64,000 nucleotides of DNA from Temnothorax longispinosus (taxonomy: Eukaryota > Arthropoda > Insecta > Hymenoptera > Formicidae): assembly GCF_030848805.1 (NCBI RefSeq), contig NW_027270069.1:186001-250000 (forward strand), in the 5' to 3' direction. The notes under the pieces are model-generated. The model did not search any database. It was not told the origin of the DNA and was given only the letters and a program-made list of their open reading frames with translations. This document shows positions 42,001 through 55,300 of this stretch, piece by piece; position 1 is the first letter of the stretch, and each line of letters starts with the position of its first letter. The position numbers were made by a program, and so were the translations under genes.

Positions 42001-43259
42001 TGTGCATAAGGAAATAGACCAATCCATTTTCTTACATATGCTTATACACCTATGCAAGTTTGTCTGGATAGACTCTTAGAGGACGAGAAGCCTATTTTTA
42101 AGCTTTGAACTATTTATGCGCTAAAATATCATATATAAGGGTTTTTTGAGTCGCTGAGTTCCGTAGTTCCGGGAATCTATATATGGGAAATAAATGAGAA
42201 TGGCCAATGAGTAGTATATTCAAAGAAAGGTATTCGTCGAAGACCAAAGTTTATGTGTCGTGAATATATCACATACAAAACAACATTACTAAACGTATGT
42301 ATAAACGTAACTAAAAATTTTTCTCACAAATTTAAGTCCTTATGAATTTGTTTGCACTTTTTAGCTCTGAATTTCAAGTATATTTTTATAACAAGATTTT
42401 GCGAAAAGTATTTCCATAATATCCATATTTCTCATTCAAAACTTAATATAAATAATAACTTTTCTGAAATTTAGAATCATATAAATGTTTCATACAATTT
42501 TTTCATTTTTGTCAACCTACCGGACGAGAAGCCTATTTTTAGGCTCCACGGGGGTCGCTTATTTTCCGCAGTATAACACTTTAATACATATATGAAAGTT
42601 ATAAATCAAAACCTCATAAAAAGTCATGAAAAAACCTACCCATCCTCTAAAGGTTAACGACATAAGGTGCCTATTTCGGATCAGATCCTAATTCGGATCA
42701 ACAAATTTGAAGTTCCTCTCTACCTATCATATGTGGATTTTTTTCATTACCGTCTATAACTATATAGACGGTAGTGAAAAAAATCCACATACAGTCGGCT
42801 AGAGAGGCATTTCAAATTTGTTGATCCGAATTAGGATCTGTTCCGAAATGGGCACTTTACCCTATCATATAGCGTCAATTGTGACATAGTTTCAATCCGA
42901 TCGCAATCACTTTAAAGAACAACGCGGTATTGAACTAGCAACTTTGGTTAATTCACAATTTTCTGTCTATTTTCCAGCCGACCGTTTACGCGAATAACAC
43001 GAAGAGGATTAAATGGAGACGGGGTCGTCCTGTCGCCTATTATGCCCAGCTTAACACCTACGTTAAAGCGAGTCAAATTTGTCGACGACATCCGATCGTT
43101 CGATAATGCTCGCCCGTCAACGTCCGTCATTTTTTGCACGCTTTGTGATTAGAATGGATCAGACGGAGAGGAGGTTGCGGGAGGTTCAGTGTGGGATTTA
43201 CGTGCTCGACCTTCTGAATCCACGACCTCCGACCTTCCGCATATCCGACTCTCTCCGTC

Positions 43260-43347
<88 letters not shown>

Positions 43348-46300
43348 CCCCTCTTTTTCCCCGTCGCATCTCCCACGCCCGATTTTCCCGGGCGCTTCCC
43401 TTGACTATTTCCCAGGAGTTTCCGGAGCTGGTGTCGGCGACGAGATCGACGAGGGGTAGGTAGAGCTTAATTGGAGGAGCCAGCTCGCAGGACGAGGACA
43501 TCGAATCAGCAACAGTTGGCCGACAGCTAATTCGTGGTAATACGAGCTGTCCGACTGAAAAGACCGGCCTCTCGAAATCTCCCTCTAGTTCTTCTTTTTT
43601 TTATTTTGTTCGTCGCGCGAACAAATTCGTACAACACGGCGAAAAAAAGCCCGGAGGGTTACTAGGCGGCAACAAGTGTCAAGGCCAAGGGGCAAATCGG
43701 AGAGATCAAAAGTGGTTTGCCATTATCCCTTGTGTTTAAATCGCGAAAAAAGAACATCAGTTGTCACTGTTAAATATATTAATGCAATAGCGATCTCGCA
43801 ATTTTATAGATCACCGTGTCGCCTTGTTAATTACAAAAAAATTTACTATACGAATCTTTCAGTGCAAATAACTGTAATTACAAATGTAATAAAAAATAAA
43901 ATAAAAATTTTGTTAATTTATTGCCCATTTTTTATATATAGATATATTTACTGAAAAATACTAGTTTGCTATTACTAAAGTTTTTCGTAAAAAGCTCTTC
44001 ATCTCCAATCATTTGTAAGTTGAAAGTTTGAATTGCTTTGATATTTCAGTTGAAAGCAAGTCAAGAGCAAACTGTTCAAAAAAATTTGTTTGATTGAAAT
44101 TATATAGATGGTTTAATAGAAAATACTTGTGTATGCCGACAACTTGTTTTTTTTTTACCTCTTCCACAGCTCCAAAAGATGCTACTAAGCTAAATGAAAA
44201 CTAGCGAAGTGATTTTTACCTTTTTTCTGGAAACTGTGTTCGGAAAAGACGGCAACGATGTTGTCTTGTCGTCTCCATACCGAGAGACGGGGAAAAAGTA
44301 GAGAAATACGTTTTCCGCCTTCAGAAAACTCTTGCACGATCAATGCCCTTCCTTTCCCGTGCTATTACAATAGGCCGCCTTCTCTCTCGAAAATACGGAA
44401 GAAAATTCGCCGGTATAACGGTTTAAGAGCAGACAGACGGATGACGAAACTCAGACAGATTTATCACCGCGAGTCAGGATTCGTAAAATACAAAACGATA
44501 CTTTCATTTCCTGCATAGATATGGAATGTCGAGAAGCAATCTTTTCTCCCCATAAATCGAGAAGGAGAGAATAAAGAATATACAAGAAATTAAAGAGATC
44601 TTTAAAAAGATCATAAAGAAAACATGTATGTATATCAGTTAAAATTTGTAAAACACTGGTGTGAATATAAAAGACTAATATAAACTACAATATTATAAAA
44701 CGCATAAATAAAATACGGAAAATACTGAAAGCCACATATTTAAAAAAAAAAACATAAAATTATAATTATTTTCAAAATATTTCATAAGGTATTTAAAAAG
44801 ATATTAGTAATTCATTGCTTGTAAACAACACAGATATCGCGTAAAAGGCTGATAAATATGTGTACGCATGTGCACGTAATAAAAAAAATGTATAAAATAC
44901 ATTATACAAAAATTTATTTTTGTATAATGTATTAAAAGCGACAGTATCCTTAAAAAATTTAAATAAAATGTTTACCACTTAAAAGGCTAAATTTAAGATT
45001 AAAATGTTGTAATATTTCTTTCTATTCCAATTATTATTCTCTCTGTATACGTAAAACTCTTGTAAATTATATAATTATAAATTATATATATAAATTCATG
45101 TTCAATTTCTACTCACTTTAACTCCAAAGAATCAGTTTAGAAAGTAGAAGTTACTGCTATAGGTTTTGTGAAAAAAACAATTCTAATTCTTTTTTAGACA
45201 AAACTATATCGAAATAGAAAAAGAAAGTTATAAACATCAAATATATATATAGCGAAATAAACGTGTAACGTACGTTCCAATTGCACCATTTGTACACACT
45301 TATGTTTGTTAGCTTGGATTTCACAAAGTTTTGTTTCAAGCCCTTTTTAAAGTTCAAGCACTCAGCGTACCCATTCCAACCCATTCCAGGTAACAAAAAC
45401 AATTTCAAAATCACGCTTCTTGACTCAACAAAGGAAATCGATTTCTCGCCCATTTAGCGTATTCTTCAAAAAGAATAAACTCTCCATCCAAACTAATTTA
45501 TATCATTTCTATTTTTTATGTGAATATTTTTTACTTTGTTAATCTCGCGACCTTCCACGCGTTTGCTCTTTTTAATTGCAAAGCACTTTTTTTCGCCAGA
45601 CCAGGTGAATTATTTTTTTATCCGGGAAACACGCACCGACCGGCGCAGTCTGTACGCGGACAAATTTGCCACGTGATCCGATACGCGAGCTCGTAATCCA
45701 GCCAGCACACGCATTCGCGTAGATCGATACGCAAACTTTCGCCCACCCTCATCTCCCGCCGCCGTACTCCCATACTCGTAAAGGACTCCTCCGCTCGATT
45801 CCACGGCATCGTACTTTCTGCCCTCGAGCTTTTTCCTCGTAACCTCTCCCCATGCACACGCTTCCGCGCGCACCCACGCATCCACCTACGGAGGTGCGAT
45901 TGAATCTCATCTTGATCCTCGCAAGTATCGGACACTTTGCTTGAACTTCCTGCTCTTCACCCCTATGATATTTTCCCTGGTAAATGCAAGCCGGTATCAA
46001 ATCTGTTCTGATGGTTTTCCATTCAATGTGATAACGAACGAGAGAAAGGAAAACATTCACGACGGCATGCGAGGAAATGGTGTGTGTGAAGCTAGCGTCT
46101 CATTTTGCGGAAACTCACAAATTATTGAGAGTTCTGACTTCCTTTTCAATAGTTCTAGAGTTCCTGCTAGTTTAAACAAATAGTTTTGGCTTTTAAAGCC
46201 AAAAAACGCGTCAGTACAAACTGAGACGCTAGGTTCACGCAGCGTCTCACTTTGTCCTACACAAGTTCCACTACTGTATCTCATCAGATTTTGCGAGATC

Positions 46301-49300
46301 TATAGTTCTATAATAGTTCTATAAAGAGTTCTGCCATATAAAAGCAAAAAAAGTAATTATAAAGTACAAAAAAAATTACAATGTAACGAGTATACCGAGT
46401 TGAGACGCCAGTTGAAATCTCGGAGTTCCGATTTATGTAAAATATGTTTCGAGTAGTTCTGAGCATATTGAAGCATTTCTTAAAGAGTTCCGAGCGTTAG
46501 AATATTTGTGTTATATTTTAAAAAATTAATATTAACCGAAAAGTAATGACGGAAAACGATGAAACGCTAAGCGAAATCTCGGAGTTCCGGTTTATATAAA
46601 ATATTTTTCGAGTAGTTCTGAACATATAGAAGCATTTTCCAAAGAGTTCCGGGCATTGGCATTGTTGTATAATTTGTAAATAAATTAATAACACTCGAAA
46701 GTCAGGAATTTATCGAAAATAGGTGAGACGCTGGCCGTATTTCGACAATTCTGCGAGTTTTATTATAATTTTCGTACAGTTCTGAACGTGTTCTAACGTT
46801 TTCTAAAGAGTTCTGGCGATAAACATTATTTAATCATTTTTTTAATAATTTTTATCGCCCGAGAAAGACGCATTTACGGGTATATGAGTGAGACGCTGTA
46901 GGAAATCTCGGAGTTCTGGCTTATATAAAATATTTTTCGTATAGTTCTGAACATATAAAAGCAATTTCTAAAGAGTTCCGGGCGTTGGCAATGTTGTAAA
47001 ATTTTTAAATAAATTAATAACGCTCAAAAGTCAGGAATTTATCGAAAATAGGTGAGACGCTGGCCGTATTTCGACAGTTCTGCGAGTTTTATTATAATTT
47101 TTGTACAGTTCTGAACGTGTTCTAACGTTTTCTAAAGAGTTCTGGCGATAAACATTATTTAATCATTTTTTAAATAATTTTTATCGCCCGAGAAAGACGC
47201 ATTTACGGGTATATGGGTGAGACGCTGTAGGAAATCTCGGAGTTCTGGCTTATCTAAAATATTTTTCGTATAGTTCTGAACATATAAAAGCAATTTCTAA
47301 AGAGTTCCGGGCGTTGGCAATGTTGTAAAATTTTTAAATAAATTAATAACGCTCAAAAGTCAGGAATTTATCGAAAATAGGTGAGACGCTGGCCGTATTT
47401 CGACAGTTCTGCGAGTTTTATTATAATTTTTGTACAGTTCTGAACGTGTTCTAACGTTTTCTAAAGAGTTCTGGCGATAAACATTATTTAATCATTCTAT
47501 ATGTTCAGAACTATACGAAAAATATTTTATATAAGCCAGAACTCCGAGATTTCCTACAGCGTCTCACCCATATACACGTAAATGCGTCTTTCTCGGGCGA
47601 TAAAAATTATTTAAAAAATGATTAAATAATGTTTATCGCCAGAACTCTTTAGAAAACGTTAGAACACGTTCAGAACTGTACGAAAATAATAATATAATTC
47701 GCAGAACTGTCGAAATACGGCCAGCGTCTCACCTATTTTCGATGAATTCCTGACTTTCAAGCGTTATTAATTTATTTAAAAATTTTACAACATTGCCAAC
47801 GCCTGGAACTCTTTAGAAATTGCTTTTATATGTTCAGAACTATACGAAAAATATTTTATATAAGCCAGAACTCCGAGATTTCTTACAGCGTCTCACCTAT
47901 TTTCGATAAATTCCTGACTTTCGAGCGTTATTAATTTATTTAAAAATTTTACAACATTGCCAACGCCCGGAACTCTTCAGAAATTGCTTTTATATGTTCA
48001 GAACTATTCGAAAAATATTTTATATGTATAAGCCAGAACTCCGAGATTTCCTACAGCGTCTCACCCATATACACGTAAATGCGTCTTTCCCGAGCGATAA
48101 AAATTATTTAAAAAATGATTAAATAATGTTTATCGCCAGAACTCTTTAGAAAACGTTAGAACACGTTCAGAACTGTACGAAAATTATAATAAAATTCGCA
48201 GAACTGTCGACATACGGCCAGCGTCTCACCTATTTTCGATGAATTCCTGACTTTCAAGCGTTATTAATTTATTTAAAAGTTTTACAACATTGCCAACGCC
48301 CGGAACTCTTTAAAAATTGCTTTTATATGTTCAGAACTATACGAAAAATATTTTATATAAGCCAGAACTCCGAGATTTCCTACAGCGTCTCACTCATATA
48401 CCCGTAAATGCGTCTTTCTCGGGCGATAAAAATTATTTAAAAAATGATTAAATAATGTTTATCGCCAGAACTCTTTAGAAAACGTTAGAACACGTTCAGA
48501 ACTGTACGAAAATTATAATAAAACTCGCAGAACTGTCGAAATACGGCCAGCGTCTCACCTATTTTCGATGAATTCCTGACTTTCGAGTGTTATTAATTTA
48601 TTTACAAATTATACAACAATGCCAATGCCCGGAACTTTTTGGAAAATGCTTCTATATGTTCAGAACTACTCGAAAAATATTTTATATAAACCGGAACTCC
48701 GAGATTTCGCTTAGCGTTTCATCGTTTTCCGTCATGATTACTTTTCGGTTAATATTAATTTTTTAAAATATAACACAAATATTCTAACGCTCGGAACTCT
48801 TTAAGAAATGCTTCAATATGCTCAGAACTACTCGAAAAATATTTTACATAAATCGGAACTCCGAGATTTCAACTGGCGTCTCAACTCGGTATACTCGTTA
48901 CATTGTAATTTTTTTTAGTACTTTATAATTAATTTTTTTGCTTTTATATGGCAGAACTCTTTATAGAACTGTTATAGAACTATAGATCTCGCAAAATCTG
49001 ATGAGATACAGTAGTGGAACTTGTGTAGGACAAAGTGAGACGCTGCGTGAACCTAGCGTCTCAGTTTGTACTGACGCGTTTTTTGGCTTTAAAAGCTAGA
49101 ACTATTTGTTTAAACTAGCAGGAACTCTAGAACTATTGAAAAGGAAGTCAGAACTCTCAATAATTTGTGAGTTTCCGCAAAATGAGACGCTAGCTTCACA
49201 CACACGAGGAAATGACATTTGCGTCGGCGAGACGAAGAATCGAAGGAAATAATTTATCTTCAATTATTATGGCTATGTCTAACTAAGTTAAAACAAAACA

Positions 49301-52300
49301 GAGTGTAAAATGGATTAAAATCGTCGAAAGATGCATTGTGAAAAATGTTGTCTATAATAGTACTTTAAAGCAAAATATCGAAAAATTATAACCCGAAATT
49401 AAGATCAAATTTATGCCTATGTAATATTGTAATATTATGTATATTATGCCTATTGTAACGCTTAATAGTGCAAAGTTAATACTTGATCATGCAACTTTTA
49501 CCTCATAATATGAAATAACGGTATCAACGAGGACGTGTCAAATGATAACCCTCGACTCTTTGTTGATTATTATTGAGAGAAATTGAATGTCAAATTTAAT
49601 TGACAGATAGTCCTAATTACCACTCAATCTCGCATATTATTAATATTATAACATTCATTTGGAATGCATCAAGCAGTACGGACGCAGACGCGATCGATTA
49701 TTTAAATGCTTACGAAACGAATGCACCGACGGACCCAATTATGTAAATGATCAATAGCAGACATTTTTGGATCGGTATTGCAAGGGATATTATCAAGTGG
49801 AAATTTGCCGGGTCGACGTGAGCAAGACAAAAGATTCGTCAAATCGTTAGATAATATTATTATCGCATCGCGCGCGAGCCTCGCCGCAGGCACCAACGCG
49901 TCACGATACATTTGAAGCGAACAGGCTAGCGAAACATTTTCCGGATCTTCCCGCCGAGTTATATAACGTCGCAGAACGAAATGGCACGTAATGGACCCGA
50001 GATTGTGCCATTTCTATCGAGACAGCCCGATATTTTTCGTTCATATCTCGCCTGTCATATTGGCGATTGACCTGAAAGAAAGAGAAAGAGAGAAAGCGAG
50101 AAGTCGAGCAGGCCATAAATTCGCGATCTAAGTCTCTTACGTTCACTGACAAATTGACGTTCTTGCAAAAAGTGTCGAACATATCAAGCATGCCAGTATT
50201 GCGCGTATATGTATAATAATCGAAGTAAATTCGACTTATAAACTTTATGCATGCTTTAACGAATTCCAAAAATATTGTCAGCGCGGTCACAATCGGACTT
50301 CCAAAAAAGATTATAAAATACGAAATAACTGTCGCTCTCCAATAATTACCGAAATTAATCTTCTTTTCCGCAATTAATCCTATAAACTCCCTCGATTCAT
50401 TCGAATGCCCCACGTTAAAATCCACGATAAAATTTTGACATTTAATAGGTCACTGAACAGAACTGCGATGCGAATCTTTTTTTAGCTAAATCTAAAATGT
50501 TATATAATGTCATCAAAATAAGCACAAAAATTGATATCTATAAAAAATCTTACTTTTTTCAGCTATCGTAATCAAGCCCTTATCCCCAAAATCAGTAAAT
50601 TGGGTCTGTGTGTGCTATATATTGATAGAAATTGAAACCATTACTCTTTCATGAGAGAGACAATTCACGGAGAATAATAAAATATAAATGTTTTTCCTAG
50701 GTAGAAACGCTATTATTCGCCAGCGCGGCGGCTTGGGATCAACGTGTGACATCTCCCTCTCGGGTGATTCCACGATGTCGTTTAGGCTTTTCCTAACGCG
50801 AATGTACCTCCTGTAAGGTTGCGATAACCGGCGAAAAAACGACTCTATCGCGAACGGACACCCTCGCCGGTCTGGAGAAATCTTTTTCGGGGGAGAGACG
50901 ATCGGGAGAGATGTACGTCTACGACGGCGTTAAGCAATCCCGTGAGTCCCTCCACCTGATTATATTTCCTCCCATCAGACCGAAATTGCAGCCACGCGAA
51001 ATTGCGATAGCTACACCGCACTGTTTCTTCAGCTCCCAAAACCCAAGGCGTTTGATACTTATTTATAGGAATCCTCTCAACCAAGTAATCAATTTCATTC
51101 CTGCGAATCGTTGCGATTTTATTATCTCTTTTCCTTTTCCATTGACGTTAAAATTACTTTTATTAAATAAAGCCAATGTTCAACCGCCAATCATAATAAC
51201 TTTATGCGCCAAGCGATATTGATTTGCTGACGCAATTGTCATATTTGTCAGAAATTACGTTTCGCAAGTAGGAAAAAAATTTAGGCGCTATATCTTAAAT
51301 TGAACGAGACAAGCCCGTAATTTGTAAACGTCATCAAGAAACACGGTAGTGTCCCGCGCCAAGTACACGCGAAGCGAGACCGCACCGTGACTCTTTTACG
51401 CGAACGCACGAGTTGCGAGTACCCGAGATTTTGAGATCTCAATAACCGCTCAACCGATCAAGTTCTAAGTAGACCCAATCAATATCTTGAGTTTGAATTA
51501 TATAATAAGAGTGTTTTGATTTTTCCGCCACATGTTTCAGTCACAGCGTCGTATTTCAGATGGATATAGATATCTCACAAATTACGGACTCGCCTTATCG
51601 TCATGCCGAATTTCTCAATCACATCGTAGCGTAATTGATCAGCCACCCGGTGGAAATTGGATCGCGCGCGTCAGAGGGATTAAATGTCACGGCCGGTATT
51701 TTTCGCGGGCGATATATTTTTCGGTATATACGCGGAGAGGGAGATACACGGTCGGTATATATTTTTAGCTCTCTCGTATCACCACTAACCGTCCTCCCAC
51801 GTCTTCAAATTGCGTAGGACCGTTGGAACACATATTGATAACAGCATTTCCAACTATCCTGTGACGATGACGCGAGCACCGCCGACAGCCTTAATTCACA
51901 CGTGTGCCACGCAACGCCACGCCGAACTTTGCGCACGTTGCCTCTAACGGGGAGAGGACGACCTAATTGTTCCGCAAAAGTAAACTTTACTCCGCGCGAA
52001 TTAGCCAGACACGCCGCGCCGCTCGTCGCTCGTCACAACCTTGGCTGAATTCCACGACCGCGAAACGAACATGACACTTATTGTCGTAGCAAATGTACAG
52101 GTGTACACATCCGCGCGCGGAAGGCGCCTTTCATTTACATAGCGAATTACATCCACGTCAGCGGAAACCACCGATGTTACGTGGACCGATAAACTTGATA
52201 ATGAAAAGTGTAACATTTAATTAACATCGCGCGTTTCATGAAACTGCGAAACGTCGCGTTTGGGATATGCAAAACGAAAGAGAGAGAGAGATCTCAAGAG

Positions 52301-55300
52301 CGAAAAACGAACACGCAAGATGTTCGCTTCGCGACTCATTGCGTCGATTAACGACGCTTAATTAAACCGTTTAATCTCCCGTAATTTTTCTTTTGCGCGA
52401 CGGAGAGATTTTCACGGAAGAGCGTCTCCGCAACTGTTGCTCTCGATTTCTCTTTTATCATTTTCTTTGATACGTCGAGATATTTACTGAACGCGAGTCA
52501 TCTTCCTTCTTTTTCCTTATTTCCGTGAGAGCGACTGAAATGTGGGAGCAAAGGCAACTTATACATCTTGCGGGTAATTCCACGTCGATTCCGTCGTCGA
52601 TCGAGAGATGATCGGTTTCGATCGGTGTAGCAGATACCAATGGCAAAAGTCAATTTCTTGTCGGAAATGGCGGTAAAAAAGAACTTAAACAAGCAACCCT
52701 CTGTAGCCGTCTCTAATCAAACACTAAAGACGGAAATCGATTCATCGCCGTCGAATATCATGAGAGAGAAAGAAATCATCTCGCGTTTGCAACAGAAATA
52801 ACTCAAAAAGAGAAATATATCTCCATATTTTACGCGAGTAGGATATATTTTAGTGCCCTACGGCAATACAAATGGCCACCTATCATGGGACCAGCGGAAC
52901 GCTTTTGCTGAGAAACGCGGTATATGGTGCTCGTTCGATTTTGGACGTATCGATTTGCTCGTTACCGTGACAGCCGCTGACAAATCTGTCTCGCAGTTTA
53001 CGCGGTTTTCTCCTGCGACTTCCATTGTACGGATTTTCAAACGACCACATTGCAGTCGCGAAACACCATCCGTTATGGATTGCATTCGCCAGAGAATTTT
53101 ATATTAACTATCTCGAACGTCTAGAAAATTCATCTCCGCGACAATTTTTCTTCGATGAAAAATGTGGAGGTACCGAAATATAGCAAAAAATTCGAATTAT
53201 CGGCAAAGAAAAGGCTTCCAGTAAATTAAGTTCTAGCCATGCAAATAGATGACAAATGTTTATGTTTGATTTAACTTCAAGTAAAGCGAACAGAATATTT
53301 TATAATTTATTTATAATTTAAATGCTAAGTTTAATCTCGAGAGTTAAAAGAAATGACGCTCAATTAAATCTTCGGCGGAAAAAATCAGCAAATTTATCAT
53401 AAAATTTTAATTTTTAAAAAAAGTTATTTTAATTATTATCTCCTATTAATATCCTCATATTCCAGCGTACAATATAACAATGAGAATTATTTACGTGAGA
53501 TTTAAATACGATGAAGGGGAACCGGTCCGTGGCAATGCCGTAACTTCCTTGAGTAACAAAAGGGTTAAAGATTAATTACGTTGTCAGCACTCTACTTGTC
53601 CGCGCAACGTCCCGTTTTGTCGGTGTATAAAAGCCTAATTACGGGGGTCTCTCAAAGATTTCTATCAAAGACGGAATTCCTGTTCGTCTATCAAGGAAGG
53701 AATTTCTATTCGTCTCCGTCACGGAACGACATTTACCAGAAAATGAAATTTTCGTGTCGCACAAACGACGTCGATGCGATGCACGTGTGTGTGTGTGTGT
53801 TTGTGTGTGTGCACACGCATCTAGGTATACGACGTAAAAACAATAAAAAAAATTACAAGTTGCTCATCCGTGTCACGTGCCTCTACAAAACAGGTTTTCG
53901 TCAACGGCGCCCCGTACTTCAGTCCTGGTAAACTTAATTTTCTATGCGCGAGAAGAAGTTCACGTGCTGCAGTTAGGAAATAATAATAAATTGGCTTCGG
54001 TCTATACATGCCTGCGAAGGAGCTCGGGCAAACTTTTCCCTAAAGTAGAGAGAATATATCGTATCCGCTGTCACATCTGCTAAAGTACATCTTATGACGT
54101 ATAAGGATATTTTCTGAGGATTGAATTTGATTAATTAGATTCTCTCAACAATCACACGCTGTAACAATACTTCTTTATACATTTAATTATAAGGAAGGAA
54201 CACGGAACTTCTTTCCTTAGTCGGAAAAGTTCTACTGCTGTATGCATTTGTCTTAGTTTCCTTTTTTTCTTCTGAACTCTTGTGCCCTCGTCGAGAACAT
54301 GTGCAACGAAAGATAAATTTCTACGTTTTAATTTATAGCGACACGATATAACTCACCGTGTGTTTCGACTCGATCTTCTCGAATATGCATGCGAGATGTA
54401 TTCGATTGCAATCTGTCGTGCTAATAAAACGTAAACGGAAAATTTACATTCCAGAACAGATGCAGACGGACACTTCGTCCTGTTGTTCTTGTGTGTGTAA
54501 CGTCGTGAAAATAAAAAAGAGAACATGTATACTGCAAAATGAAAAGGGGAAATATATGCAGTTTTTCCCAACGGTATCTCGCACGTGTCTTGCGTCGGCT
54601 TACAATTTTTTACACATTTAGTTATACCTGCCAAAAAAAAAGTAACATATAACACACGTTTTAAAATAGCTTATGACGGGGAGATCTTTTTTTCACGTAA
54701 TATGTAACTGTAAAAATATCATTTATTATAATCAAAATAACTATACACCTCTCAAATATTAAAAATCAAAATCGTAACTCTACACGGAGAGAATTTTAAG
54801 TAAAATAACTGTAATTCAAGTCGGTTTAGTAGTATTATATTGTACTTTTCATACATTGCAAAAATTAACATTAATAAGTAAATGATTCTTGCTTGCTATA
54901 TATGTTGCATACATGTCATTCGATGCAATGACATATTACGTATGGTTTGATCATTGACTTGACTATGTGAACACGCATACTGTGCATAAGTATAATTCAT
55001 CCAGCAATCAAGTAAATGTTTTAGTGAAAGCATGGCATTCAGCCTGTTGCAAACTGCCATTAGCTGAAACCTGAAACCCTCATTTTTCCACTCTTTAATG
55101 CCTTATATCTCGGAAACTGTCCATTTTTGGGCTTGGTGCCTATGGACACTTTTTATCAGCATGTTATGAACTACATTATCCTACATTATTGTCAAATTTG
55201 ACTGGGAGCCAAAACCCCCCATGACCGTTGCGGGGTCCTTTACCCTGAAATCATGGTAGTTGTGGGACAACATGTACCACCAAGAATTTTATGCCCGCTA

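Larger units (their letters stand above)
34136..46079 (-). other. 45-kb Syx1A intron, middle part
   Basis: I recognise no nested gene. The stretch contains the pogo-like fragment, TTAA element, mariner-like MITE and small hairpins listed separately, plus a GCCGC-rich patch at about 35655-35695 and the long (CT)n at 43263-43345. A diverged direct repeat of about 35 bp lies at about 41226-41281. Confidence 0.5.

Noticed and set aside
43079..43501. Long frames rich in Ser-Leu or Arg-Glu on both strands
   Set aside because: They are the translation of the (CT)n microsatellite.
49901..50425. 174-codon minus-strand frame with one hydrophobic segment
   Set aside because: No ATG at its start, no recognisable family, and a frame of this length is not unexpected by chance in this much sequence.
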